From: Arion vulgaris
Lineage: Eukaryota; Mollusca; Gastropoda; Stylommatophora; Arionidae
Length of the DNA stretch: 64,000 nucleotides
Assembly (NCBI GenBank): GCA_020796225.1
Contig: CM036761.1
Location: forward strand, 36,897,428 to 36,961,427
Direction: 5' to 3'
The translations under genes were made by a program, and so were the position numbers. How positions within the stretch are numbered: the stretch's first letter is position 1; each line of letters begins with the position of its first letter. The notes under the pieces were generated by a model. The model did not search any database, was not told where the DNA came from, and worked only from the letters and a program-made list of their open reading frames with translations. Below are positions 10,906 to 20,875 of the stretch, one piece after another.

Positions 10906-11061
10906 GAGTAAGATATATACTCGTATATATATATATAATTCGGATTAGATTGAATGTAAATAACTGACGAGTTTTGTGTGCGTTGTACAACAACATTGAT
11001 CGAATCCGTGTGGTTTAATCACGTCTACAGGTGCAAACAGTGTTGGTGTTACCGTCTGATC
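10906..11061. other. Gap before the hAT element
   Basis: Unassigned AT-rich sequence. Confidence 0.4.
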
Positions 11062-11179
11062 ATCTAGAACCATGTTTCCCAACGTGGCGCACGCCACAGG
11101 GGGCATTTTCATCGTTAAGGGGGCAATGGACTCGTTCAGAGTTTAACTAATGTTCATGATGTTGCAAAACCAATAAATT

Positions 11180-11849
11180 GGCTTTTGAATGTCTGTTGAC
11201 AAAAACGAATGTTGCTTCACAATCATGTTACTGAAGTTTAAAAAACCTTCAATAAACGGAAAGTACTTATATCTAGGTACATTTTTACCTCCTGTTAACA
11301 AAGCTTTGAAAGCGGGAAAGCATGTGTTATTGTGTTTAGAATCGAGTCATATTTTTTTTAAATGTAAAGTGTACGACATTTGCCAACTTTGTCACGAAGA
11401 CCAAAATGAGTTTATACAGTGCAATCTTGAGTATGTAATAGTATTGGACAGAGCCATGCATATCATATTTCCGCTATAGAAAGCAGGTTCGAAGTTTGAT
11501 TTGGCTTGGAATGTTAGGTACGATAAAAAAGCCACCAAGAAACATCAAGGATGTTTAACTCAAGTACAAGGTATCTGCCATTAGTTTGATTACCAGAGTA
11601 ATGGATACTCACTGTGCAGCTGGATTATACAGGTGTCCTTAGAGTACCATTTTGTAGTTGTATAGTTAACGAATGAGCACTTATATATGGATTACGGTAA
11701 AATGTCATGAGATCTTGTTTTCCCTGTTTAGCGACAGATTGAGAATGCGTGGTTGGGACATAAACTTTTAGACAATGACAGAAGAATATCGTTAGTTGAA
11801 GTAGAATGAGTCTTTTCCAAGAGAGTAACAGATGTGGAAATCGCAGTCT
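11180..11849 (+). pseudogene. hAT transposase N-terminal region, badly decayed
   Basis: Lies inside the hAT element upstream of the recognisable transposase. An open stretch at 11189-11479 (96 codons) shows no clear BED zinc finger, though families of this type normally begin with one. Remnants of homologous reading occur in changing frames between 11500 and 11840. Function cannot be assigned beyond position. Confidence 0.35.
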
Positions 11850-13080
11850 AGAAAAAGATGACAAAGAGACGAAAGCTATGCCACTCAGTAACTATACAGT
11901 TAGCAGAAGAATAGACAAAATGAGTGAAGATATTGAAATACAACTTGTTGAAAACCAGAAAATTCTCAGTGCCAATGGATGAATCAACTTTGAGAGACAG
12001 TGAGGCTGTATTGATAACTTACGTATATACTGATAAAGGGGATTGTGCTGAAGAAATGTTGTTCTGTAAACCATTAGAAAGCACCACTACCTCCAAAGAT
12101 ATATATAATAAGCTAAAAAATTACTTAGATGTCAAAAATATACCAATTTAAAATATAACATCTTGTGCACCGATGATGCTTCTAATATTATAGACAAGAA
12201 AAATGGCTGCTTAAAATTGATGAAAGATGAGAATCCAGAAATGTTTCTTGTGCATTGTGTTATTCAAAGGAAAATTTGGTAGCTAAAAATATTTCGCCTG
12301 TTCTAAACGAAATACTAAATTCAGTTATAAAGTGTATCAATGCTAAGCTAATGCCAAATGTGAGCGTCTCTTCATGTTATTTTGTGAAGAACAAAATGCA
12401 GACCATGTGAGACTTTTACTTCACACTGAGGTAAGATGGCTCTAGAAAGGAAACTGTTTGAAAAGATTTATGGAATAAGTTGATACTCTTATTGATTTTT
12501 TTAAGCGACAGACCTGAAAGGAAGTATCTGTTAACGGTCAATCGTAAAGTATTTGTAAGTTATCTAGCCGATATCTTTGAAAAACTAAATATATTAAATA
12601 ACCAACCTCAAGGAACAAATAAAACTCTTGTTGATGCTAAAGCAAAGATATTTGGTTTCATTACCTTTATTGAATTATGTCAGATATATATTTGCAACAA
12701 AAAGTTTTGAAAAGTTTCATTGGCTCCAGAAATATGAAGTGACTGATACCGTTATACTTGTTATTGTCGATCATCTGATTATATCGGCTGATTTAAAGGA
12801 AAGATTTTTTATTTGAAACAAATTGATTTTCCAACTTGGATGTTGCATCAAATGTGAGTGTATTTGTCTAATATATTTCAAATATGCGGTATCAAGAAAA
12901 CTCTCAGAAATGCAAAATGATGAGTCAGTTAAAGCTTCATTTAATATAAAAAAGAGCCATGGCATGAAAAGAAATCGGCTGGATGTAACTTGATGTAAGA
13001 CTTGAGACTGACGTTAACTAAAGTAGAACCTAACATAAAATCTCTTTGCAGCATGCATCAATCGTAAGGATCTCACTAAG
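11850..13080 (+). pseudogene. hAT transposase (ZBED5/SCAND3-like), inactive
   Basis: Successive frames give pieces of one transposase in the right order: YTVSRRIDKMSEDIEIQLVE near 11890-11955; FSVPMDESTLRDSEAVLITY at about 11960-12025; LESTTTSKDIYNKLKNYLDV; a FLVHCVIQRKI segment near 12245-12280; LLLHTEVRWL at about 12415; ADIFEKLNILNN at about 12565-12605; and KFHWLQKYEVTDTVILVIVD at about 12715-12775. The end near 12910-13080 reads LSEMQNDESVKASFNIKK, then LRLTLTKVEPNIKSLCSMHQ. This is the hAT transposase type often annotated in animals as SCAN domain-containing 3-like or ZBED5-like: an RNase H-like DDE nuclease that cuts and pastes its own DNA. Frameshifts and stops throughout show it is dead. 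Several open pieces on the plus strand (11924-12151, 12480-12710, 12628-12816) are parts of it. Confidence 0.85.
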
Positions 13081-13089
13081 CGTAATTAA

Positions 13090-14089
13090 CCCTTAACCAT
13101 TGGGATAATGGAATTTAGATCATATATGATCGATGCAACATGCCTATTTAAGTAGCCATAATTTTGTATCCATTTTGCATTTAAGTTAGTAAAAGTTATG
13201 TTAACTAATGCAGAACATATGATAATCTAATAAAAATTATAAAAAAATTATTTATATATTTTTTAGATGTTTAATCTCGTTGACTGGAGCACACCTCATT
13301 TCCCACTTTTCCATTTTGTAGAAACGCCCAAATTGCTCCATCCAAAAATGCATTAAATATGTGATAAAATGAATTCTAATAAATCAGATTACTGTCCTGA
13401 TGAAGACACCAGTGATTCTTCAAATATCTATGCTTGGGTCAGATGAACATTCTATGCCTGTGTCACTTTGACTCTGTTTGCAAGATGCCCGATAACTTTT
13501 TTCCTGATTATTGTGTCTATCAAATATCATTGCGTAATCTTATTTTCTATTATTTGAAATGTTTAGAAATTATATACCTATTTCATGTTTATTTATGATA
13601 CTATAAGTGTTAGTTCTTTATAGGCTAATTACTGGACCAATTCGGCGTCATTTTCTCTTGAAGACCATATTTATTGACTTTTTTATTTAAAATATGAAAA
13701 TATTGAATATTATAAATTTCATGATTACTGCCTTTAATATTTTCCAAACGTGTTTAAATTCAAATATGTTTTGCAAATATGAAGACTTTTAAAGACTGTA
13801 ATAAAAGATTCCATTATATTCGTCATACTTATTTTTTCCTTCTTTGTGACTGTAAAAAAATTCGTCATTTGTAGAATAATCTATTTTTAGACTTTTCATA
13901 AGTAGGTTACGGATATCATATATTACATCACAATTATGTTAAAACTACATATCCTGATAGCCCATTCAATTAGCTTTCCAACCATATATAACATTTCTAT
14001 TTTCAATGCAAAGAATTTGTATGGTTGCTAAATATAGAGCAGGACATCAAAAATATCAAAAAATCTAAAAACCTGCCAATGGTTAAGAG
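13090..14089. mobile_element. piggyBac-like element nested in the hAT
   Basis: Flanked by TTAA on both sides (13086-13089 and 14090-14093), the piggyBac target duplication. The left end 'cccttaaccattgg' and right end, reversed, 'ctcttaaccattgg' match at 13 of 14 positions. The interior is AT-rich. Near 13368-13440 a short frame begins MNSNKSDYCPDEDTSDSSN, acidic like the start of a piggyBac transposase, then stops. It is best read as a non-autonomous deletion derivative, although no autonomous parent is visible to confirm that. Confidence 0.8.
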
Positions 14090-14389
14090 TTAATAAATAA
14101 TTACTAATAATTAAAAAAAATATAGAAACATCTGTCCTTAAAATTATTTCGTACATGAATTTCAGTTCTCCATTATATGTTTTGAAAAATTACTTACTAT
14201 GTTTTCATAACAATTTCCTAGTGATTTTTTCCTAAAACCTATCATTTAAGTTTCTACAGTGGGCAATTCAATTTTTGGAAACTAACATTTTGTGTATATG
14301 TTACATGGGGGCATACGAATTTTGAAAGGTTTTGGTGGGGCATGGCACAAAAACGTTGGGAAACACTGATCTAGAAAGTCGTCCAGGCC

Positions 14390-14450
14390 GCAAACCTTAG
14401 AGAATTGCAAAGTGTTTACGAGTGTGAAGTGTCAGGAAACATAAATTTTG
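14390..14450. other. Short spacer
   Basis: Nothing recognised between the hAT target duplication and the 42-bp array. Confidence 0.3.
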
Positions 14451-14975
14451 TCACCAAGTAGCTTGTCCTGAACATAACTTTGCAACCCTAGCAATCATAG
14501 TGTAGCATTCCTTCAGTAACTTTGCAACTCTAGCAATCATAGTGTAGCATTCCTTCAGTAACTTTGCAACCCTGGCAATCACAGTGAAGCATTCCTTCAG
14601 TAACTTTGCAACCCTAGCAATCACAGTGTAGCATTCCTTCAGTAACTCTTCAACCCTAGCAATCATAGTGAAGCATTCCTTCAGTAACTTTGTAACAGTA
14701 GCAATCACAGTGCAGCATTCCTTCAGTAACGCTTCAACCCTAGCAATCATAGTGTAGCATTCCTTCAGTTACTCTTCAACCCTAGCAATCATAGTGTAGC
14801 ATTCCTTCAGTAACTCTTCAACCCTAGCAATCATAGTGTAGCATTCCTTCAGTAACTCTTCAACCCTAGCAATCATAGTGTAGCATTCCTTTAGTAACTC
14901 TTCAACCCTAGCAATCTTAGTGTAGCATTCCTTTAGTAACTCTTCAACCCTAGCAATCTTAGTGTAGCATTCCTT
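14451..14975. repeat. 42-bp minisatellite containing LINE tail sequence
   Basis: About 12 units of 42 bp containing 'gcaatcatagtgtagcattc' then cttcagtaac. The last unit runs without a break into the minus-strand LINE-B tail at 14976. Reversed, the unit's 'ctgaaggaatgctac' continues that LINE's 'gatcaattctgaagg'. The period of 14 codons leaves a minus frame open (14451-14750) encoding repeats of VAKLLKECYTMIAR; this is unlikely to be a protein. Confidence 0.92.
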
Positions 14976-15200
14976 CAGAATTGATCGCTCTCTTAGGTCC
15001 GATGTCCCGCCTCTGTTGCCGTAATACTCAAATCTTCAATCACATTCCTATTCCATGTTCTCCGAGGTCTTCCTCTCTTTACCATGACACCTCTTTCCAT
15101 AATGGTATTCTCCAACAATTCGTGTCTTTGTACATGTCCAAAATACCTCAAATTTTATATTTCTTATTCATAACATCATCCAGTTTTCTTTAACTGATTT
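14976..15200 (-). pseudogene. LINE-B reverse transcriptase tail
   Basis: Minus-strand reading gives YFGHVQRHELLENTIMERG, then RGRPRRTWNRNVIEDLS and TATEAGHR, a standard non-LTR polymerase C-terminus. Its end passes directly into the 42-bp minisatellite, which supplies the ...SEGML-type continuation. Related tails: 34240-34480 (+), 43230-43490 (+), 54960-55190 (+), 62690-62900 (+). Confidence 0.8.
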
Positions 15201-15918
15201 CATACTAGATATATTTATTTGTTCTCTTCTCTGTCCATGATATACGAAGAACTCTTCTATAGCATTTATAAAGTAACAAGATATTAATAAAACATAGACA
15301 AATAATCCTACTACTACACCAACAAAAACCCTTATTAACTTTCTTTTTTTTTCATGTGATTACTGTCCCTTGACGAAGTCTCCAAATCACATTTTCACTA
15401 TTTTTTCTCTAATTATTTTTTGTTTCCATCCACAGTCAAATTTTTATCTTACATTTTTTTTCTCGTTAGATTTGACCATAATTTTCCAGAGGTTTACTGT
15501 TGGTGAAATCTTCAATCGATTAACTATCCAAAACTAACAAACTAACTCAATTTAACGAACTCGTTCTACGCACAGTGTAAAGAAACTATTAGAAAGAGGG
15601 AAGAAATGAGACTGGCTTGCAGTTTACTGATCTCAGACCTTAGATAATGAGAAACCATTGGTCAATGAAAATATTTGACTACTTTCTTTATCACTGCTCT
15701 TTACTGCAACGTTAAAAAAACTTGAATAGATTTTCAATAACTTCATCATTTTCACTGCCTCAGACAGATCAAGTGAGTTATAGAAGAGAATTGGCTGAAT
15801 GTATTTCGAACGAGAGACAATTTTTTGTTAGATAGGCGAAATAAAGAATCGAGTATATTAGATTTTAAAATTTAATGCAGATTATTTTATACGTTTTACT
15901 TCGCGCTTTACCACATTG
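15201..15918. other. AT-rich gap, no gene
   Basis: Nothing recognised. Confidence 0.4.
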
Positions 15919-15926
15919 GATTGTAC

Positions 15927-16084
15927 CAGTGGCGGCTCGTCATTAAGGGCCAGTGGGGCCCCACAAAAAATAAGATGTAACGTGTATTTATTATTTTATA
16001 CAATAAATATATCCTAACCGAAACCATGATTTTTGCAAAAATATGTCTGGCCCCACCAACAAATATAATCACGAGCCGCCACTG
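15927..16084 (-). mobile_element. hAT-type MITE, copy 2, with 8-bp TSD
   Basis: 158 bp; ends 'cagtggcggctcgt' and its perfect complement. Perfect 8-bp duplications 'gattgtac' lie at 15919-15926 and 16085-16092. Same orientation as copy 1 and opposite to copies 3-5. Confidence 0.95.
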
Positions 16085-16092
16085 GATTGTAC

Positions 16093-16355
16093 ACTAACTT
16101 TCTAGATGGTTGGCCTTGGTTCAATTCGCAGTTGGAATGGATGGGAAGGGGGAGGATTTTATGACCACACACAGCTCTCATCCCATTCTTCGTTAGAGAC
16201 TAGACAAACAATAGACAGTAACAATGGAGCGTGTGACGTTGACTATATCACTCATCGTGTTCCGATGGTATAGAAAAATACGAGCCTAGCGTTGTATTAC
16301 TATCTACCACACATCATAGGGGTGTTGTAAAATAAAATGGAGTATACAGAGTAAC
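16093..16355 (+). mobile_element. SINE D copy
   Basis: Head with B-box-like 'ttggttcaattcgcag', body with 'tatcactcatcgtgttccga' and 'aaaatacgagcctagcg', end 'gttgtaaaataaaatgg'. Homologous in order to 30545-30840. It begins at the MITE's target site, so the MITE appears to have landed in or beside the SINE head. Confidence 0.7.
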
Positions 16356-16513
16356 TACTTCCAACCACCTTTTAACTTCTTTTGTTTGCTTGATATATTC
16401 TTGAACTATTCAGTGTTGTTTCTTGCTTTAACTATTCAGTCTTGTTTCTTGTATAAATTAGTTTCAATGTCTGTTATAGCTCACACATAGGAATAAATTC
16501 AATTTGCAAATTG

Positions 16514-16672
16514 TTATTTGTCAACTTTCACTGGGACGGGAATTATATTGTATACGGTATTACTGGCAATAGGAATGAGGGACACTTTAATTATTATTTG
16601 TCAATTTTCACGGGAACGGGAATTATGTTGTATTAGGTTGTACTGTCAATCGGAATAAGGGACATTTTAATC
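16514..16672. repeat. 80-bp direct repeat, two copies
   Basis: Two copies 80 bp apart (16514 and 16594), each starting 'ttatttgtcaa' and including 'acgggaattat' and 'gggaca(c/t)tttaat', with scattered differences. Confidence 0.85.
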
Positions 16673-16784
16673 TTATGTGGTCAACCGACAAAGTTTTCCC
16701 ACCACGTAAGGAGAGAAAACGTATTGTTTTTAATGGGGAAGAAGCCTATTTGTAGGCAATGGGCATGTTTCTTTAAGGGACTTT

Positions 16785-16930
16785 ACTACTTTTTCTTCTT
16801 CGACGCTCCATATCGACCACTTGTCAACCTCTCTGTGTGATTTGTATGTGATCTGAGCCTAAGAGCGATTGTACGCTGTGCCAGTTATGCGCCTACGCGT
16901 AGGCCAGCACATCTTATTTCTGCGCTAAAT
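16785..16930 (-). mobile_element. SINE A, truncated
   Basis: Begins at the TTC-rich end (reverse of the (GAA)n tail), has 'ctccatatcgaccacttgtc' and 'gcgcctacgcgtaggcc', and stops near 'atttctgcg'. It is truncated in its 5' half, as expected for retroposons copied from the 3' end. Confidence 0.75.
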
Positions 16931-17969
16931 TCCCAGTGCGAAAAACGGGTAAAACTGCTAGTAAAACTATATATTAAAGATATGAATCTTTTTTTTCTGG
17001 GCACGTAAAAATGTTGATAGATTTGTAATAGTCGATATTTTTCTCAAGGAGCACATGCTAGCTTATTATAATAACAATACGCTGGTTAGAATCGGGATCT
17101 ACAAGTTGGGCTTGTCGCACATAGTTAATGACTAATATTATCTACGCAATCTTTTATCGTAAATCTGCCTGGACATCGCGACACAGTCAGTTCCATTTCC
17201 TCACAACATTACCATGCTTGTCCGAACGTCCACACTTGGCATTGTCAGTTTAATTAAAGTTATCTGTAACCTTTACAATATATGATCGTAAAATACACAT
17301 GGTTTACTTCCTTTCAATTACACACCACTAGAACAGTCTTAAGTTGAAATGTCATGTCCAGGTCACTGTTATCTAAGACTGGTTCTGTAGGGAGTTTGCA
17401 CCAGAATGTAACTGTCCAGGTCACGTGGCATATGGCGTCCTGATCAGTCATTCCTATCAGGGATCTACGGTGAGTTTAATCACAGCCCAGAGACCAGACA
17501 CTAGGTACAGAACCGCTCACAGAATGAATTTACGAGCAAAGGATCACGCAGGTCAAGGTTGAATGGTATTCTGTGATGTACAATCTCCCAGACCGAACTT
17601 TCACAGATTTACGCAGACGTGGATGTAAGACAAGACACAAGGAATATAATCTTCCAAAAGGCAGCCAATGAACTGGCAGTATCGGGTTTGTAGTTCACCA
17701 ATCTAATGTCGATTTTCTTTTCTGTCTGAGGAAAATTGCAGGACTGTCCACTCAGAAAGTCAAAGAAGAGTCGATTATATACTCACTCAAATGTTGAACG
17801 ATAGTCGATTGTTTTGTGACTCAGGGTTGAAGACAAATAAAGACTTGTTATTACTATTGTTAGTAGTATTAATTTGGCAAATTGTTATAGACATAATCTT
17901 TGCCACATTTGTATAAGAATTTAGAATGTTTCAATTTGTTAGATATTAGGAAACTGAAACGAGTTCACG
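16931..17969. other. No gene recognised
   Basis: Unassigned. 'gtccaggtcac' occurs twice (17358, 17420), which could be chance. Confidence 0.4.
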
Positions 17970-18360
17970 TATGCATGTGGGCTACTAACATAACCAAAAC
18001 TAGTTAATGAGTGCAGCTCGACCCTAAGTAACCAAAACTAGTTAATGAGTGCAGCTCGACCCCTAAAGTAACCAAAACTAGTTAATTAAGGCATTTCGAC
18101 TACTAATATAACAAAAACTAGTTAATTAATGCATTTTGACTACTAATATAACAAAAACTAGTTAATTAATGCATTTTGACCACTAAAAAAACAAAACTAG
18201 TTTATGGATGCATCTGGACCCCTAACATAACCAGAAAATAGTTAATGAATACATTTGGCCTCTAACATAACAAACAAGTAGTTGATGGATGCATTCGGGC
18301 TCCTAACATAATCAAAACTAGTTAATGAATGCATTTGGGCTCCTAACATCACCAAAATGA
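17970..18360. repeat. 38-41-bp minisatellite
   Basis: Nine or so units of variable length (38-41 bp) containing 'aaaactagttaatgaatgca' then tttgg(g/a)ctcctaacataac. Units diverge progressively from left to right. Confidence 0.9.
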
Positions 18361-18905
18361 CTTTTGTCTGTTGTTAAAAAATACTTTCTACAATATAGGA
18401 CTGCCTAATCTTTTAATAAGTAATGAATAAAGTTCACATATGAAAAAATATATCGACAGAAAATAGTCAAGAGAGAAAACAACTAGGGAAAAAAATGCAT
18501 GGATACATATTTACAACATTAGAGGCTACATGTACCAACGTCAGTATATTCTGGCTGACCCCAGAAAAAATCAGTTAGTACCTCCCTTACATTTTACTAC
18601 AACTTTCAGAATTATAAGACAGTGTATAAAACTGAACTAAACTACAGTATATTGTTAGTATATAACTAGCGACGTAAATGAAACGATAAAACCACAAGTA
18701 CCACATAAAATACAATATTGAATGTTAGCACGATTTTTGTCAGTGAAGACTTTCGTTTTTAGAACACACGTCTAAATGATTAAAAAAACGATTATCAGTT
18801 GGAATATTGTCATGTTTGACGCACTATGAAGTTAGGCTGACAAGAATATATGAAAATCGATAGGAGTAATCTGGAACGTTACTGTATAGATACAAATAAG
18901 TAATG
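18361..18905. other. AT-rich gap, no gene
   Basis: Nothing recognised. Confidence 0.4.
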
Positions 18906-18913
18906 TTAGTTTC

Positions 18914-19076
18914 CAGTGGCGGCCGTGATCATTTTTGTTGGTGGGGCCAGACATTTTTTTCCGGATAAATCATGTTTTTGGTTGCTATATTTTATTTTAT
19001 AAAATAATAAATACACGTTATATATTATTTTTGGTGGGGCCCGGCCCCACTGACCTTTAATGACGAGCCGCCACTG
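18914..19076 (+). mobile_element. hAT-type MITE, copy 3
   Basis: 163 bp, ends 'cagtggcggccgtg' and 'gacgagccgccactg'. The flanking octamers 'ttagtttc' and 'ccagtttc' match at 6 of 8, a decayed target duplication, so this is probably the oldest of the five copies. Confidence 0.88.
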
Positions 19077-19295
19077 CCAGTTTCTTTTTTAAATTCTTAT
19101 AAATTGTAACTGTTCTTGAAATTACGTTGAGGACTCTTGTCAGTGTTTCTTCGTTCGTACACTGTTGCTGAGATATAGAAGTGTAAACAAGAGATCAGCA
19201 CAGCTATAGTTGTTTAACGAAGTGCAAACATGATTGTCATATTAATCAATTTGAGCAATAAATATTGCTGTATTTGTCTAGTACCATTGCATATT
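19077..19295. other. Gap with possible SINE B 3' remnant
   Basis: Words such as 'tacactgttgctgagatata' and 'aagagatcagcaca' resemble the 3' half of SINE B at 35960-36020 (+). Weak. Confidence 0.3.
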
Positions 19296-20015
19296 ACATA
19301 GAGTCTGCAAGCAATTTCTCGATACCTCTCTATCCTGGGCATTTTGCTCAATCTCTTCTATGGAACTGAGTCAGATATTTCTCGCATTTCTTCAGTAATG
19401 TTTGGTTCAAGGTTGTCCTAGAGTGTCTTTTCGTTCTTCTAACATTAACCTCCAACGTTCTAATGCTCTTTCTTCTCAACAAGTGTCTTTTCTTTCTTCT
19501 AACATTAACCTCCAACTTCAATGTTTTCCTAAAGTGTCTTTTCGTTCTTCTAACATTAACCTCCAACTTCAATGTTTTCCTAGAGTGTCTTTTCTTTCTT
19601 CTAACATTAACCTCCAACTTCAATGTTTTCCTAAAGTGTCTTTTCGTTCTTCTAACATTGACCTCCAACTTCAATGTTTTCCTAGAGTGTCTTTTCATTC
19701 TTCAAACATTGACCTCCAACTTCAATGTTTTCCTAGAGTGTCTTTTCTTTCTTCTAACATTGACCTCCAACTTCAATGTTTTCCTAGAGTGTCTTTTCTT
19801 TCTTCTAACATTGACCTCCAACTTCAATGTTTTCCTAGAGTGTCTTTTCTTTCTACTAACATTAACCTCCAACTTCAATGTTTTCCTAGAGTGTCTTTTC
19901 TTTCTTCTAACATTGACCTCCAACTTCAATGTTTTCGTGTTATTCTTTTATCATTTCTTCTTAGAGGATGCCCAACATATCTCCATCTAATGTTTCCTAT
20001 AACAGTTGTTACTAT
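19296..20015 (-). pseudogene. LINE-A tail interrupted by an internal minisatellite
   Basis: The left part (19296-19420) and right part (19945-20015) align to one continuous stretch in the copy at 850-1110: 'caagcaatttctcgatacc', 'atggaactgagtcagatatt' on one side and 'atcatttcttcttagaggatg' then 'ataacagttgttact' on the other. Between them, where the other copy has one ~51-bp segment (gtcatcctctctttcttgaa...), this copy has about ten tandem units. The LINE encodes a polymerase C-terminus on the minus strand and is dead. Confidence 0.8.
19420..19945. repeat. 51-bp minisatellite born inside a LINE tail
   Basis: Ten or so units of 51 bp containing 'gtcttttctttcttctaaca' then ttaacctccaacttcaatgttttcctaga. 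The unit is collinear with the single-copy LINE segment at about 983-1035 (ctttcttgaactctttgcgtcc..cttcaatgcctgc). The 17-codon period keeps a plus frame of 273 codons (19402-20223) and others open; these are not credible proteins. Confidence 0.93.
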
Positions 20016-20624
20016 TTATAGACAAGATATTATTTTTTATTTCGTCACCTTTCGAGAATTCATCATAATTTATGTGATATATTTTCACAGACATCTATTT
20101 TTAAGTATATTCAACTTACTTTTTATTTATTTCTATATTTCGTGCTTCATTGTCGTCCTATGCAATGCGATTATCAATCTCCACCAACGTGTGACTTTAG
20201 TACTGACTCAGGTTGCAAGTTGACACTTTTTCTCTGCCATGAGACTAAACTGTGTCCCTGGACTTTACCAGGTTGAAGACACTTTGAAGAAGTTCTCTGT
20301 TTAGGAAGTATGTTTAGGCCAGGGGTCTGTGGGACAAATCATTTGAAATGTGCATTGTTCAGTCTGAGCAGCTTTCTCATTGTGGAAATGTTCTTGTAGT
20401 CAAAAGTGTCAGTTACATGTTTATATGCGCGTTTTGTAGGATTTGCTCTAACTTGGGAGGAACTTGTGAGCAAATCATTCTATAGCTTCATGGATATTTG
20501 TATTTCTCATTGAAAAGTGTTGCATCTTCTATTCGTAAGATTATGTAATAGAATTGTTTCATTTTAGTATATGCTTTCGTCATATGCTATCACAATTCTC
20601 ATAATACCACAGTGCGCATAAAAA
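20016..20624. other. No gene recognised
   Basis: Unassigned. Confidence 0.4.
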
Positions 20625-20875
20625 GTCATGAAAACTTTTTTATAACCTCGAGATATATTGGAAAATGCGGTGTTAGGTGAGTATTTTTGGACAGTCGTCT
20701 GGCTGGTGCGGTCAATGCCACGCCAGCCACCCTTACTCTCGGTGATACCCAATAAAGGCGACCTGAGAGCCGTTACGGATGAAAACATACTCCAAGCCCA
20801 CTGTGGACTTGAACGCAGACCCTACTTCTAAGAATCAAGTTCACTAACAACTACGATCCTGCAGCTCTTAGTGTG
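20625..20875 (-). mobile_element. SINE D copy, reversed
   Basis: On the minus strand the head holds B-box-like 'gcgttcaagtccacagtggg', and the plus-strand left end 'tttttataacctcgagatat' is the reverse of the family's 'acctcgtggtttataaaaa'. Complete but diverged. Confidence 0.7.

Larger units (their letters stand above)
11070..14368 (+). mobile_element. hAT transposon, 3.3 kb, complete ends, nested insertion
   Basis: The left end 'ccatgtttcccaacgtgg' and right end, reversed, 'cagtgtttcccaacgttt' are matching terminal inverted repeats. Perfect 8-bp target duplications 'atctagaa' flank it at 11062-11069 and 14369-14376. The interior holds a decayed transposase gene (about 11850-13080) reading in the same direction. 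A 1,000-bp piggyBac-like element sits at 13090-14089, just after the transposase. Removing it leaves about 2.3 kb, within the usual range for autonomous hAT elements. The end sequence differs from that of the short hAT MITEs here (cagtggcgg), so this element is unlikely to have moved them. Confidence 0.9.

Noticed and set aside
10703..10996. 97-codon minus frame
   Set aside because: Antisense of the LINE-A tail at 10690-10905.
19402..20223. 273-codon plus-strand frame
   Set aside because: Runs through the 51-bp minisatellite and the antisense of a LINE tail; its length comes from periodicity.
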